From contig NETF01000163.1 in assembly GCA_002172675.1 (NCBI GenBank), positions 1 to 59,803 on the forward strand: a stretch of 59,803 nt of DNA, written 5' to 3'. Shown here piece by piece: positions 19,334 through 29,055 of this stretch; the first letter of the stretch is position 1, and every line of letters begins with the position of its first letter. A model generated the notes under the pieces. The model was not told the DNA's origin. It was given only the letters and a program-made list of their open reading frames with translations, and searched no databases. Position numbers and translations under genes: made by a program. This stretch comes from an unicellular cyanobacterium SU3 (lineage in GTDB: Bacteria > Cyanobacteriota > Cyanobacteriia > Cyanobacteriales > Microcystaceae).

Positions 19334-19481
19334 ACCAGTAACTTGATAGGTTGGGTAAAATGATAGCTTATGGGTGTTGGGTTTTGTGCCTCAACCGAAC
19401 CTACACTTTAAACTTCCTCTTACTAATCGATTCTAACGTGTAGTAAAATAAAAATTCTGCTAAAAAGTTTTCTTAACAGAT

Positions 19482-20180
19482 TTATCTATCAATTTCTACT
19501 GTTTGATGAAGACTTGCCTCCACAGTCTCGGCAGCAATCAGGATGTCAACTCCCCAAACAAAATTTAGGTAGAAGTATTTATTCCAATCAATACCAGAAG
19601 TTGACTCCTCGTTATATTTACCATCTGGACTTACTGCATTTCTCTCTATCATTTCTTGTTCTACCTGAAGTGCTATTTCAGGTTTCGGGTTCATGCTACC
19701 TACACGTCTTATTTTTTCAAAACATACATTTGTCTCATCTAATGATTCATCTTGAATACGTAAGAAACTGACATTTCTAAAAATAAACTTCAAATCAGCT
19801 TTAACTTTATTGTCAGCATTTTGAGAACAATAACGGATATCACCATAGAAAGCGAGTTCAAAAATACGCTTTTGCGTTTTATACGTGTAACCCTGGAGCT
19901 TAAAATGATTATGTAAATCAAATATTTGGCCTCCAAAATGTAGATAAATACTCTCTATGTAAAAATTAAGAAATTCATCATTTATATTTTTAGAGTAGTC
20001 ATAGAACTTCTCAGGATTCTTTGCCCTTAATTTATTTTCTAGATCGTCAACAAATTCTTTAGAACGCTTCAAGCTCGCACCCGAAGCTTCTTGATAGGCT
20101 AATAAAGCTTCTACTTTATTCATGCCATAAATTAAATCTGATATTCTTTTTTCTAGATTTTTTTCTGGTATTATGGACAT
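19482..20180 (-). CDS. Conserved hypothetical with L7/L12-like N-terminal helix pair
   Basis: A 232-residue soluble protein of no family I recognise. Residues about 20-45 (KVEALLAYQEASGASLKRSK) resemble the helix-turn-helix pair of the ribosomal L7/L12 C-terminal domain, a motif also present in unrelated cyanobacterial proteins. The remainder is mixed helix and strand without catalytic motifs. It is flanked by AT-rich gaps on both sides and has no operon partner. Codon use looks like its neighbours, so I take it as a real gene. Confidence 0.6.
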   Translation of the reverse strand: MSIIPEKNLEKRISDLIYGMNKVEALLAYQEASGASLKRSKEFVDDLENKLRAKNPEKFYDYSKNINDEFLNFYIESIYLHFGGQIFDLHNHFKLQGYTYKTQKRIFELAFYGDIRYCSQNADNKVKADLKFIFRNVSFLRIQDESLDETNVCFEKIRRVGSMNPKPEIALQVEQEMIERNAVSPDGKYNEESTSGIDWNKYFYLNFVWGVDILIAAETVEASLHQTVEIDR

Positions 20181-20480
20181 TTTAGATACCTCAAAAGTTC
20201 AGAATTCAGCATTTATTCAACTACCAAGTTTACGCAAGATTTGCATTAGGAATTTATAAAAATTAGTGAATAGAAATTCATTATTATCTTAATATATTTA
20301 AAGTAGATAGTGATAATAACAATTTTGGTAATCTTCTAGCGTTAAGCCAGTTTAGCTTCTATTAGAGAAGGTTTTTAGACTCTCTAGTTTCTTATTGAAC
20401 CAAGATTAAGGTCACTTCTCAGAATACTCTTTAGTGTTCCTATGGGTAAATCTCGATTATTACTTATAGAAGTTTAACTA
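20181..20480. other. Intergenic gap
   Basis: Three hundred AT-rich bases between two minus-strand genes. I see no open frame of note, no RNA gene and no repeat shared with the rest of the window. The promoter of the 19482-20180 gene should be at the left end. Confidence 0.5.
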
Positions 20481-21236
20481 TTATACACAATCTCTTGTTA
20501 TCAAGTCTTTTGCTAATTCTAAATCAAAATAACCTTTATTTTTAATATTACCCTTGATCATTGTAAAAGTATTATTCAGTTCTCCTAAATGATTTAAAAC
20601 TAAACTAGCTAAAGAAAAATCTTGATTTTTTGTATAATCATGTAAAGTAATAACGGTTTTTAAACCAGCCTCAGAAGCAGCTTGTAACCCATGAAAAGAA
20701 TCCTCAAATACGAGACATTCATCAGGGGATAAATTCATCTCATTTAACACATATTTATAAATATCAGAAGCAGGTTTTTTATTCGGAACAATATCCCCGG
20801 CAGCAATCACTTCAAACCACTGAGGATTTAAGTGTTTTTCGATTAAAGCTAAGGCATTTGGTAACGCGCTAGTGGTGGCGATCGCTAATCTGATACCCTC
20901 TTTGTAAGCTTCTTCAATTAACCGTTTCACCCCCGGACGTAATTGAATCTCTCCTAATGATAACAACTGACGATAATGATTCGTTTTTGCTTGATGAAGT
21001 TGAGGAATTAATCTATCTAAATCTTCTGTTCTCTCGGGATAATATTGTTGTAAATAATATCTAATTCTTTCTTTTCCCCCAGAAATTTCTAACAATTCCC
21101 CATAAAGACTTTCTGACCAGTTCCAGTCTAAATTCGCCTCAGCAAAAGCACGATTAAAAGCAATTCGGTGGCCATCCCTTTCGGTTTCTGCTAAGGTTCC
21201 ATCCACATCAAAAATTAAAGCCTTTAACTCTGTCAT
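20481..21236 (-). CDS. HAD hydrolase, CbbY/beta-phosphoglucomutase-like
   Basis: About 251 residues. HAD motif I is FDVDGTLAETE (two catalytic Asp), motif II IATTSA, motif III Lys in VPNKKPASDIY, and motif IV VFEDSFHGLQAA. A cap domain lies between motifs I and II. The sequence resembles CbbY, which removes phosphate from xylulose-1,5-bisphosphate, an inhibitor of Rubisco; other sugar phosphatases of this class are possible. Confidence 0.85.
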   Translation of the reverse strand: MTELKALIFDVDGTLAETERDGHRIAFNRAFAEANLDWNWSESLYGELLEISGGKERIRYYLQQYYPERTEDLDRLIPQLHQAKTNHYRQLLSLGEIQLRPGVKRLIEEAYKEGIRLAIATTSALPNALALIEKHLNPQWFEVIAAGDIVPNKKPASDIYKYVLNEMNLSPDECLVFEDSFHGLQAASEAGLKTVITLHDYTKNQDFSLASLVLNHLGELNNTFTMIKGNIKNKGYFDLELAKDLITRDCV

Positions 21237-21302
21237 AATTCATAAAATTGAATTTATTAAACGAATTAATTTTATCCCCACCCCCTACCATCTACTCCCA
21301 AC

Positions 21303-22409
21303 TTAACCCAATCCTTCAACCACTGGATGGAAATAAAACGCTAAACCAATTACCGCATAGGTAGCTAATAATAAAGTCCCTTCTAACCAATTAGAACGAC
21401 CATCGGAACTAATAGAATTCGTAATTAAAACAGCCACAGCCACAGATACTAATTCAAAAGGATTAAAATCTAAATCCATCGGTTGTCCTAATAACCAACC
21501 GGCAATGACTAAAACAGGGGCAACAAATAAAGCAATTTGTAAACTTGAACCCACTGCCACCGACAGCGATAAATCCATTTTATTTTTCATCGCAACCGTA
21601 ACCGCCGTAGCGTGTTCTGCGGCGTTGCCGATAATAGGTAATAAAATCACACCCGTAAACAAAGCAGTTAATCCTAAAGAGGAGGTGGCTTCTTCTAAAG
21701 AATTGACCAATAATTCAGATTCAATTGCAACCCCAATGGTAACTAATAAAAGGATAATAATCCATTTTGTCAAATTAACGTTTGCTCCATCTTCTTCGGC
21801 GGACTCATCTTCTGCAGCCATCCCCACTTCATATAAATAAGCATGGGTTTTCATCGAAAACAATAAGGTTAACCCATAGACCAAGATTAAAACAACCGCC
21901 ACAGCAACAGATAAATTCTGTAACGTTTGTTCTTCAATTCCACTCGACGTATATTGCACTGCCGTCGGTAATAAAATAGCAATCACCGCTAAATTCATTA
22001 AAGACGCATTAACATTAGCTGCTAGTGATTGAAATTCTTGTTCTTTGTAGCGTAAACCCCCCAATAACATAGCAAAGCCCATGACTAACAATAAATTACC
22101 GATGATTGAGCCGGTAATGGTTGCTTTAACTACACCAATTAACCCTTTGTTTAACGCTACCAAAGCTAAAATTAATTCTGTGGCATTACCAAAGGTTGCA
22201 TTTAATAACCCCCCTAAGTTCGGACCGACGACCACAGCAATTTCTTCTGTCGCCTGACCCATAAAAGCAGCTAACGGCACAATCGCTAAACCGGCTGTGA
22301 TAAAGGTAATCGATGCCCCCCATTCCAAGTATTCAGAGGCTAGAGATAAAGGAATAAAAATTAATAAAATCGACAGAATCGCACTTTTATTGAACATGAT
22401 AATACTCAT
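21303..22409 (-). CDS. cax: Calcium/proton exchanger (CaCA family, Cax type)
   Basis: About 368 residues with roughly eleven membrane helices. The two alpha-repeats that line the ion path are present: FGNATELILALVALNKG in the N-terminal half and IGNAAEHATAVTVAMKN in the C-terminal half, with an acidic loop (EDESAEEDGA) between them. This fits cyanobacterial Ca2+/H+ antiporters. The frame opens at a TTG (22412); I use the ATG at 22409, and the ATG at 22397 is also possible. Confidence 0.92.
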   Translation of the reverse strand: MSIIMFNKSAILSILLIFIPLSLASEYLEWGASITFITAGLAIVPLAAFMGQATEEIAVVVGPNLGGLLNATFGNATELILALVALNKGLIGVVKATITGSIIGNLLLVMGFAMLLGGLRYKEQEFQSLAANVNASLMNLAVIAILLPTAVQYTSSGIEEQTLQNLSVAVAVVLILVYGLTLLFSMKTHAYLYEVGMAAEDESAEEDGANVNLTKWIIILLLVTIGVAIESELLVNSLEEATSSLGLTALFTGVILLPIIGNAAEHATAVTVAMKNKMDLSLSVAVGSSLQIALFVAPVLVIAGWLLGQPMDLDFNPFELVSVAVAVLITNSISSDGRSNWLEGTLLLATYAVIGLAFYFHPVVEGLG

Positions 22410-22533
22410 CAATGGGTTAACGTTCTCAAATCCCTTTTTTAGTTTAGGTAATTAATGAACTTGACATATTCTCGTAGTGTAAAGTTATATGATAAAACCA
22501 TTACAATGCTTTACGAGTATCTAGAGTTTAATC

Positions 22534-23415
22534 ATGAGTCAAGCCAACCGCCAGCATACCCGAAATCAAGGCAAAAAACTACCTGTTGTCGTGTACGAAC
22601 CAAACAGTCGTGTTAGGCACCCTATCAAGTTATTACAGGAAATGTGGTACGATTTGCTCGCTTCGCGTGAATTAGCGTGGCAATTATTTCAACGAGACAT
22701 TCAATCTCAATATCGTCAGTCCATACTCGGTGTACTTTGGATTTTTATTCCCCCTTTAGTTACCGCAGTGGGTTTAACCTTCCTTAGAGAAGCCAAAGTC
22801 TTGAACTTAGGAGACACTCCTATTCCTTACCCTGTTTATGTTGCTCTGAGTATGACCCTTTGGCAAACTTTTATCCAGACTTTTAATAATACTATGGGAG
22901 CAGCTCGAAGTGCGAAATCAATGTTAATGAAACTAAATGTACCCCCCGAAGCGTTTGTTATCTCAAAAATCGCACAAACTTTATTTAATTTTCTCATTCA
23001 ACTAATTCCCATTTTTTTCTTGTTTGTCTGGTTTAAAGTAGGGGTAACTTGGACAATTATTATAGCTCCCGTTGCCTTCATTCATTTGATTTTATTTGGG
23101 ACAGGAATGGGATTACTTTTAAGTCCATTTTCTTGCCTCTATGGTGATGTGAATAAAGCAATTAGTTTTGTGACTCGCATCTGGTTATTTGTAACTCCTG
23201 TAATTTATCCTCAACCTCGGGAAGGGTTCTGGGCAATTTTGGTAAAGATTAATCCTGTGACTCCTCTATTAGTCACCACAAGAGATTTAGCGACCACCGG
23301 AGAAATTTCTAACCCAACCGGTTTTTGGCTCGCTAGTGCTGTGGCTATTCTCATGACATTGGTCGGATGGGCGTTTTATCGCTTATCTTTACCGTTTTTA
23401 GTCGAAAGGGCTTAA
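22534..23415 (+). CDS. ABC-2 type polysaccharide export permease
   Basis: A 293-residue membrane protein with about six helices. The amphipathic segment LFQRDIQSQYRQSILGVLWIFIPP before the first helix and the conserved pattern of ABC-2 permeases (Wzm/KpsM type) point to export of a polysaccharide or O-antigen-like chain. An ATPase partner (Wzt type) normally follows but is missing here: the next gene is gltX. The permease must use an ATPase encoded elsewhere or be non-functional. Confidence 0.88.
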   Translation: MSQANRQHTRNQGKKLPVVVYEPNSRVRHPIKLLQEMWYDLLASRELAWQLFQRDIQSQYRQSILGVLWIFIPPLVTAVGLTFLREAKVLNLGDTPIPYPVYVALSMTLWQTFIQTFNNTMGAARSAKSMLMKLNVPPEAFVISKIAQTLFNFLIQLIPIFFLFVWFKVGVTWTIIIAPVAFIHLILFGTGMGLLLSPFSCLYGDVNKAISFVTRIWLFVTPVIYPQPREGFWAILVKINPVTPLLVTTRDLATTGEISNPTGFWLASAVAILMTLVGWAFYRLSLPFLVERA

Positions 23416-23452
23416 TTATTATTGAGAGAATGTCTCATGATTATAATGTCAC

Positions 23453-23566
23453 TTGAATCAGAAAAAAATTGCGAAACAACTTGAAAAAAACTCAAACTCA
23501 AAAAGCCTATTTTTAATAGAATTGCTTGATGAGTTGACCGAAAATCAATTATTATTAAGAAGCTAA
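23453..23566 (+). CDS. Possible 37-residue protein
   Basis: From a TTG (23453) the frame encodes 37 residues, hydrophilic at first and ending in LFLIELLDELTENQLLLRS. An ATG-started frame (23446, beginning MSLESEK) joins it only if one A is removed from the A7 tract at 23462-23468. The amphipathic end looks protein-like but I recognise no family. It may be a real small protein, a remnant, or chance. Confidence 0.25.
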   Translation: MNQKKIAKQLEKNSNSKSLFLIELLDELTENQLLLRS

Positions 23567-23577
23567 AAACAAAGCAT

Positions 23578-23655
23578 CACACCATTAACTCGGTGAGATG
23601 TTAAAAATGAAGTCTAAAAAATCCTGCCTCTAAACGTAGTAAGGTCAGGATATCA
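23578..23655. other. Two consecutive hairpins upstream of gltX
   Basis: CATCACACC can pair with GGTGAGATG (about 23577-23602) and ATCCTGCCT with AGGTCAGGAT (about 23630-23653), each with one mismatch or bulge. No T-run follows. They may end the upstream transcript or form a leader for gltX; the sequence alone does not decide. Confidence 0.3.
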
Positions 23656-23687
23656 ATTAACCTAATATTGACTACAGGAAAAATTTT

Positions 23688-25139
23688 GTGACAGTCAGAG
23701 TTCGTATCGCCCCAAGTCCAACAGGGAATTTACACATAGGAACCGCTAGAACCGCCGTTTTTAACTGGTTATTTGCTCATCATTACCAAGGCCAGTTTAT
23801 CCTTAGAGTCGAAGATACCGATCAAGAGCGATCGCGTCAAGAATATACGGACAATATTCAATCAGGGTTGGCCTGGTTGGGCTTAACCTGGGATGAAGGC
23901 CCCTTTTTTCAAACCCAACGCCTCGATTTATATCGTCAAGGGATTCAAACCTTATTAGACAAGGGATTTGCCTATCGTTGTTATTGTACCCCAGCAGAAT
24001 TAGAAGAGATGCGAGAAGCCCAAAAAGCCAAAAATCAAGCCCCTCGCTATGATAACCGTCATCGTCATCTCACCGAAGAACAACGCCAAGCTTTTGAAGC
24101 AGAAGGAAGAAAACCAGTCATCCGTTTTATCATCGATGATGATCGCGAAATTGTTTGGCATGATCTCATTCGAGATAAAATGACCTGGAAAGGTAACGAT
24201 CTCGGTGGAGATATGGTCATCGCTCGTATGGCCGATAGTCCTGATCAACCTTTCGGACAACCTCTCTACAATTTAGCTGTGGTGGTTGATGACATGGATA
24301 TGAAAATTACTCACGTCATCCGTGGCGAAGATCATATCGCTAATACCGCTAAACAAATTCTTTTATACGAAGCTCTCGGCGAAACAGTACCAGAGTTTGC
24401 CCACACCCCCCTAATTTTGAACCAGGAAGGACGGAAATTGTCAAAACGGGATGGAGTGACCTCTATCGATGACTTTCGTAAAATGGGCTTTTTACCTGAA
24501 GCTCTGGCTAACTATATGACCCTGTTGGGATGGACTCCCCCAGACTCGACTCAAGAAATTTTTACCTTGAGTGAAGCCGCGCAACAGTTTAGCTTAGAAC
24601 GGGTCAATAAGGCCGGTGCTAAGTTTGATTGGGATAAACTCGATTGGATTAATAGCCAATATTTACATAAGCTGTCAGGGGCCGAATTAGTGGATTTATT
24701 GGTTCCCTATTGGCAGGAGGCAGGTTATCCGATCAATGTAGACAGCGATCGCCCTTGGTTAGAAAAAATGGCCACCCTCATAGGACCTAGTCTTACCCGC
24801 TTAAGTGACGCAGCTAAAGAAAGTGTCTTATTATTCGGGGAAACAGTAGAATACAGTGAAGAAGCCATAGCCCAAATGAAACAAGAAGGGGTTAAAGAAG
24901 TATTACAAGCTGTTTTAGAAAAGATTGAAGGATCTTCTCAGTTAAGCGAAGATGAGGCGAAAGATACCATTAAACAAGTGACGAAAACCTTTAAAGTCAA
25001 AAAAGGGTTAGTGATGCGATCGCTTCGTGCCGGTTTAATGGGAGAATTACACGGGCCCGATTTAATTCAATCTTGGTTCTTATTAAATGAAAAAGGATGG
25101 GATAAAAGTCGTTTGAGTCACGGCTTAAGTTTATTGTAA
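23688..25139 (+). CDS. gltX: Glutamyl-tRNA synthetase
   Basis: A 483-residue class I synthetase. The HIGH motif is in [20 protein letters not shown] and the KMSKS equivalent is KLSKRDG; the VIRGEDH segment of the active site is also present. The start is GTG, since [12 protein letters not shown] is the family N-terminus. In cyanobacteria this enzyme also charges tRNA-Glu for tetrapyrrole synthesis and often mischarges tRNA-Gln for the amidotransferase route. Confidence 0.98.
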   Translation: MTVRVRIAPSPTGNLHIGTARTAVFNWLFAHHYQGQFILRVEDTDQERSRQEYTDNIQSGLAWLGLTWDEGPFFQTQRLDLYRQGIQTLLDKGFAYRCYCTPAELEEMREAQKAKNQAPRYDNRHRHLTEEQRQAFEAEGRKPVIRFIIDDDREIVWHDLIRDKMTWKGNDLGGDMVIARMADSPDQPFGQPLYNLAVVVDDMDMKITHVIRGEDHIANTAKQILLYEALGETVPEFAHTPLILNQEGRKLSKRDGVTSIDDFRKMGFLPEALANYMTLLGWTPPDSTQEIFTLSEAAQQFSLERVNKAGAKFDWDKLDWINSQYLHKLSGAELVDLLVPYWQEAGYPINVDSDRPWLEKMATLIGPSLTRLSDAAKESVLLFGETVEYSEEAIAQMKQEGVKEVLQAVLEKIEGSSQLSEDEAKDTIKQVTKTFKVKKGLVMRSLRAGLMGELHGPDLIQSWFLLNEKGWDKSRLSHGLSLL

Positions 25140-25148
25140 ATATGTTAC

Positions 25149-25176
25149 GGTGGGCAAACTACCATATTTGCTCACC
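25149..25176. terminator. Hairpin between convergent genes
   Basis: GGTGGGCAA and TTGCTCACC form a 9-bp stem with one G-U pair and a 10-base loop, placed between the ends of gltX and the convergent glycosyltransferase gene. It lacks a clear T-run, so termination is plausible but not certain. Confidence 0.4.
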
Positions 25177-25206
25177 CTCAAAAACTGATGACAATCACCT
25201 CTTATA

Positions 25207-26163
25207 TTAGAATTGATTAGAAAATGGTATGAGTTTAGCTAACTTATCTTTTCCTGATTTAATCCTAACTAAATTTTTGAGACTGGCTAATACTAAATTC
25301 CAAAAATATCCATATTGAGGATATAATTTCACGAGTAAACACTCTGCTAAAACATAGCGTCTATTGGTGGTTTTATATCGAAATTCAGGGGGATTGTTTT
25401 CTGTCCGAAATTGCTCAGGGAAAGGTAAAATATGTCCGATAATATCCCCTTTTTTTGCAAGACCTTTAGTATACAATTTAGCTTGCATTGATAACCCTAG
25501 TAATCTATCAGAACACCAAAAAGGAACATATTTAAAAGGTCCTAAAAGGGTGAATAATTTAACAATATCATTGAGTTGCTCTTGAACTAAACTATTTTTC
25601 CATACTTTTTTGTCAAAATTCTCTTGATGAGGACCATGATGATCTTTGCGGTCTTTAATAAGACAAAGTAAGTTAACTTTATTTTCTAAAGGACAGATCG
25701 GAATTTCTTGAAGGGTTTCTATGGGGTTTAAATGGTGATCTTCTCCTCTTCTAACTTGAATCTTTTCAAGATTAGTAAAAGTCTCCCATTCTTCTAATAA
25801 CTTTTCTTGATTACCATAAGGATAAAATTTTTGTCTTAACTTAAATAAATGACTATTAGGAAATCTATTAAAATACTCAATTATAACTTCTTCTATTTTG
25901 GGATATAAGTATTCATCACAATTAATAGATAAAACATAAGTTCCCGACGCATTTAATAACGCAGTAATTCTTTGTATTACTTCTCCCCTCAAAGCACTAA
26001 TAATCTGACGAATTCGAGGATCATCATTATTAAGTAAAGGAACTTCGGGAGGATAAACTAAAATAAATTCTACATTACCCTCAACTTTTGATAATGCTTC
26101 TATCCATACTTGAGGAACATTATCCCGCATAGGAATAATAACTGATAAAATTGGTTTTTTCAT
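25207..26163 (-). CDS. Glycosyltransferase, family 2-like
   Basis: About 318 residues. The start PILSVIIPMRDNVPQVW is that of a GT-A fold, and YVLSINCDEYLYP provides the acidic metal-binding motif (CDEY in place of DxD). The C-terminal third (KGDIIGHILPFPEQFRTEN onwards) is unfamiliar. Sugar donor and acceptor are unknown. No other glycan genes adjoin it. Confidence 0.7.
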   Translation of the reverse strand: MKKPILSVIIPMRDNVPQVWIEALSKVEGNVEFILVYPPEVPLLNNDDPRIRQIISALRGEVIQRITALLNASGTYVLSINCDEYLYPKIEEVIIEYFNRFPNSHLFKLRQKFYPYGNQEKLLEEWETFTNLEKIQVRRGEDHHLNPIETLQEIPICPLENKVNLLCLIKDRKDHHGPHQENFDKKVWKNSLVQEQLNDIVKLFTLLGPFKYVPFWCSDRLLGLSMQAKLYTKGLAKKGDIIGHILPFPEQFRTENNPPEFRYKTTNRRYVLAECLLVKLYPQYGYFWNLVLASLKNLVRIKSGKDKLAKLIPFSNQF

Positions 26164-26422
26164 ATTAGCTAATAGATAATCCTAGTTTTTTTTGCTGTCA
26201 AAGCATAACAAATTGTTTCTGATATTAACCTGATTGAAGGACAAATGTAATGAAATTTTTAATAGTGTTTATAGATTTTATACATTATCATTATTCTTTT
26301 GTCAACCATTTAAACCCTTGATTATTATCTTGTCTTAATCTTTTACAACTTGTCTATGGAAAAATTTTGAGATTTTTTCTAGCATTATCTTAAGTCAGTT
26401 GATCCCTTATGTTAAAAATTAA

Positions 26423-27346
26423 ATGATGAATCATCTCCTTAAGGATTTCTTTAAGTTTTTTGTCTTAATTGTAGCCGTTTTATTTTGTTTAGGCTTTTCT
26501 GCGCCAAGTTCAGAAAATAGGCCAATTTCTCCTGATTTTTCCCAGGGAGTCTATCATCTCAATCAACAAAATTATCAAGAAGCTATCCTCAAATTCACTC
26601 AAGTTATTAACAATAAGAATCCAAAAATTGCCTCTGCTTATAGTAATCGTTGTCTTGCTTATTTACAAATTAATAATAATCAAGCAGCTAAAAGAGACTG
26701 TGAACAAGCATTAGGAATGAACTCAGATAATATTGAAGCTTATCTTAATAAAGGATTAGCTGATTATCGACTCGAAAATTATACTCAATCTTTAGCTGCT
26801 TACCAAGAAGTGATTAAACGCCATAAAAATGATTATCGTGCTTATTATAATCAAGGATTAGTCCATTTTAAATTAGGAAATTATCAGCAAGCTTTAGACA
26901 ATTATCAGCAAGCTTTAGAAACCCGTCAAGATCATTCTTTAGAAGATAAAACTTTCATTTATTATGATCGTGCTTTAGCTTATCTGAAATTAGAAAATTT
27001 TACTCAAGCGATCGCTAATTTTACCCATGTTCTTATTTTAAATCCCAACAACGAACAAGCTTATTATCGTCGGGGTTATGCGTATCAAAAATCAGGTAAT
27101 TATCAGGCAGCTTTTAAAGATTTTACAGAAGTTATTACCTTAAATCCTCAGTTAACTGGTGCGTATATTAATCGAGGAATTGTTGCTGGAATTTTAGGAT
27201 TACAAGATATTGCTTGGCAAAATTTTAAAATCGCCCTCCATCAATTTCAGCAACAAAATAACACTATAGGCTACAATAAAACACTTAATTTAATCCGTAA
27301 GTTTAAACAAATTACTTCGGATATCTATCAAACCCCTATCGGTTAA
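26423..27346 (+). CDS. TPR-repeat protein, secreted or membrane-anchored
   Basis: About 307 residues. A hydrophobic N-terminal segment (FFKFFVLIVAVLFCLGFSAP) is a signal peptide or anchor. From residue about 40 the protein consists of at least six tetratricopeptide repeats, for example AYYNQGLVHFKLGNYQQALDNY and QAYYRRGYAYQKSGNYQAAF. Such proteins are scaffolds, so partner and function cannot be told. Starts at 26423 and 26426 are equally possible. Confidence 0.8.
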   Translation: MMNHLLKDFFKFFVLIVAVLFCLGFSAPSSENRPISPDFSQGVYHLNQQNYQEAILKFTQVINNKNPKIASAYSNRCLAYLQINNNQAAKRDCEQALGMNSDNIEAYLNKGLADYRLENYTQSLAAYQEVIKRHKNDYRAYYNQGLVHFKLGNYQQALDNYQQALETRQDHSLEDKTFIYYDRALAYLKLENFTQAIANFTHVLILNPNNEQAYYRRGYAYQKSGNYQAAFKDFTEVITLNPQLTGAYINRGIVAGILGLQDIAWQNFKIALHQFQQQNNTIGYNKTLNLIRKFKQITSDIYQTPIG

Positions 27347-27353
27347 AAAAGCT

Positions 27354-27983
27354 TTACTCTTTCCCTTCTAATCCAGGTTTACCAAATTCTAACCATAATG
27401 TCATTCCTACCCATGCAATAACACCCAGTAAAGCTAAAATACCAAATTGAGTGATCCAATGAATTAATTGAGGCAAAGGGACTAATCTTCCTACAAAAAA
27501 GGATAACGTTACCATAATAAATGCCCAAACTGTCGCCCCTCCTAAATTACATAATAGAAATCGATAATAAGGCATTTGGGCAATTCCTGCGATGGGTCCG
27601 GCAAACACCCTTAATAAAGTGACAAAACGTCCAAAAAACACCGCTTTGGCTGCATTTTTACTAAACTTGTTCCTAACTTCTTCTAGTTGTCTCGTAGAGA
27701 TGTTAAAAAAGCTACCTACTTTTATTAATAATGGCCATCCTCCCCAACGGCCAATCCAATAACCAAAATTATCGCCGATCACTGCACCTGCGATCGCACT
27801 TCCCAAAACAATCCAGTAGCCTAATTCTCCGCTTCCAGCTAAAAAACCACCTACAATGGTAATGGTTTCCCCAGGAATGGGTATTCCAGTATTTTCTAAG
27901 GCAATGCCAATAAATACTGCCCAATACCCGTATTGACGTGCTATTTCTTGAATGTTATCTAATGACAGAAATTCGATTGACAT
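27354..27983 (-). CDS. DedA family membrane protein
   Basis: A 209-residue protein with the DedA/SNARE-associated signature: ENTGIPIPGETI in the first re-entrant region, GDNFGYWIGRWGG, and FGRFVTLLRVFAGPIAGIAQM. DedA proteins are thought to move lipids such as undecaprenyl phosphate or phosphatidylethanolamine across membranes. The conserved Glu and Arg residues are present. It converges on the TPR gene with seven bases between the stops. Confidence 0.92.
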   Translation of the reverse strand: MSIEFLSLDNIQEIARQYGYWAVFIGIALENTGIPIPGETITIVGGFLAGSGELGYWIVLGSAIAGAVIGDNFGYWIGRWGGWPLLIKVGSFFNISTRQLEEVRNKFSKNAAKAVFFGRFVTLLRVFAGPIAGIAQMPYYRFLLCNLGGATVWAFIMVTLSFFVGRLVPLPQLIHWITQFGILALLGVIAWVGMTLWLEFGKPGLEGKE

Positions 27984-28120
27984 TTAGGCAAAACTTTACA
28001 AAGATTTACGTTATATTCATATCTTGACTTATTTTGCTAAGAACTGTCAATTATTATCGGGGACGGAGTGTCCTAAAATGTCTAATGATCTTTAATTTGT
28101 TACTCAATATTTAATATTAA

Positions 28121-28261
28121 TTAAGGATAAGCAACAAAAATAATAAAATTATTGTCTAAAAACTCTTTGATAATGAAAGAAGTATAAGCAAGAAGAGCAT
28201 CTTTTCCTGTTAACTCAGAAAGATTAAAATCTGCAAGGGTTTTTTGAACATAATGACTCAC
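28121..28261 (-). pseudogene. 46-residue ORF, probably a gene remnant
   Basis: A GTG directly after an in-frame TAA opens 46 codons with a protein-like composition (TLADFNLSELTGKDALLAYT and KEFLDNNFIIFVAYP). The upstream side is replaced by a copy of the family A repeat. This looks like the C-terminal remnant of a gene cut by the element, though a true small protein is possible. The rest of the gap 27984-28391 holds only that repeat. Confidence 0.3.
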
Positions 28262-28270
28262 TTAGCAAAA

Positions 28271-28340
28271 ATATTCCGAAGCCACGAGGAGCAATAGCGA
28301 CGTGGCGGACTCTCTAGCTATTTCTGAGAACTGGCATAAT
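28271..28340. repeat. Right half of the family A element
   Basis: Bases 28285-28334 are identical to 11087-11136. Within it GCCACG (28281-28286) pairs with CGTGGC (28301-28306); in the other copy the same arm reads GCCGCG, keeping pairing through G-U. The left half of the element is absent here. Confidence 0.6.
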
Positions 28341-28391
28341 AGCCATTTTAAGATAAAATAAGAATAAAAAGTAGAGAAAATATCTAGCTAA

Positions 28392-29006
28392 ATGTCTCCA
28401 GCAAACTCTAACGAATTAATTATCCCTCAATTAATTGTAGGATTAGGAAATCCTGAACCTAAATATAATAAAACTCGTCACAATATTGGTTTTGAAATAG
28501 TCGATCTTTTAGCTGAAACTTGGGGACTATCCTGGAAAGAAAACCGCCGTTTTCAAGGAGTAATAGCAGAAGGAAACAGTAGAAATAACCAAAAAATTTA
28601 TCTACTCAAACCTTTAACTTACATGAATCGTTCCGGTCAATCTGTTCGGGCTGTGGTAGATTGGTATAAATTAACATCCAAAGATGTTTTAGTCATTTAC
28701 GACGATATGGATCTGCCCATTGGTCGCATGAGAATGCGTTTATCAGGATCAGCCGGTGGTCATAATGGCATGAAATCGATGATTTCCCATTTGGGAGGAC
28801 AAGATTTTCCTCGTTTACGGATTGGAATTGGTAAATCTAATCAATTAGATAATACAGTTTCCCATGTTTTAGGGCGATTTAGTCCCGAAGAAAGAAAAAT
28901 TATTGATAAAGCCTTTCCTTTAGTGGTTGATGCTATTGAAACCAGCTTAACAGAAGGCATTGAAAAAGCCATGAGCCTATTTAATAGTCAAACAGTGACT
29001 AAATAG
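28392..29006 (+). CDS. pth: Peptidyl-tRNA hydrolase
   Basis: About 204 residues. The catalytic His lies in NKTRHNIGF, after the family start IVGLGNPEPKY. Further signatures are KPLTYMNRSGQSV, the Asp in VIYDDMDLPIGRMR and GGHNGMKS. It recycles tRNA from peptidyl-tRNAs that drop off the ribosome. The PSRP-3 gene follows 49 bases later on the same strand, another translation gene. Confidence 0.96.
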   Translation: MSPANSNELIIPQLIVGLGNPEPKYNKTRHNIGFEIVDLLAETWGLSWKENRRFQGVIAEGNSRNNQKIYLLKPLTYMNRSGQSVRAVVDWYKLTSKDVLVIYDDMDLPIGRMRMRLSGSAGGHNGMKSMISHLGGQDFPRLRIGIGKSNQLDNTVSHVLGRFSPEERKIIDKAFPLVVDAIETSLTEGIEKAMSLFNSQTVTK

Positions 29007-29055
29007 GGTATGATATTCTGTTGTATATTATTAAATATAGTCGTCGTTTATTCAA

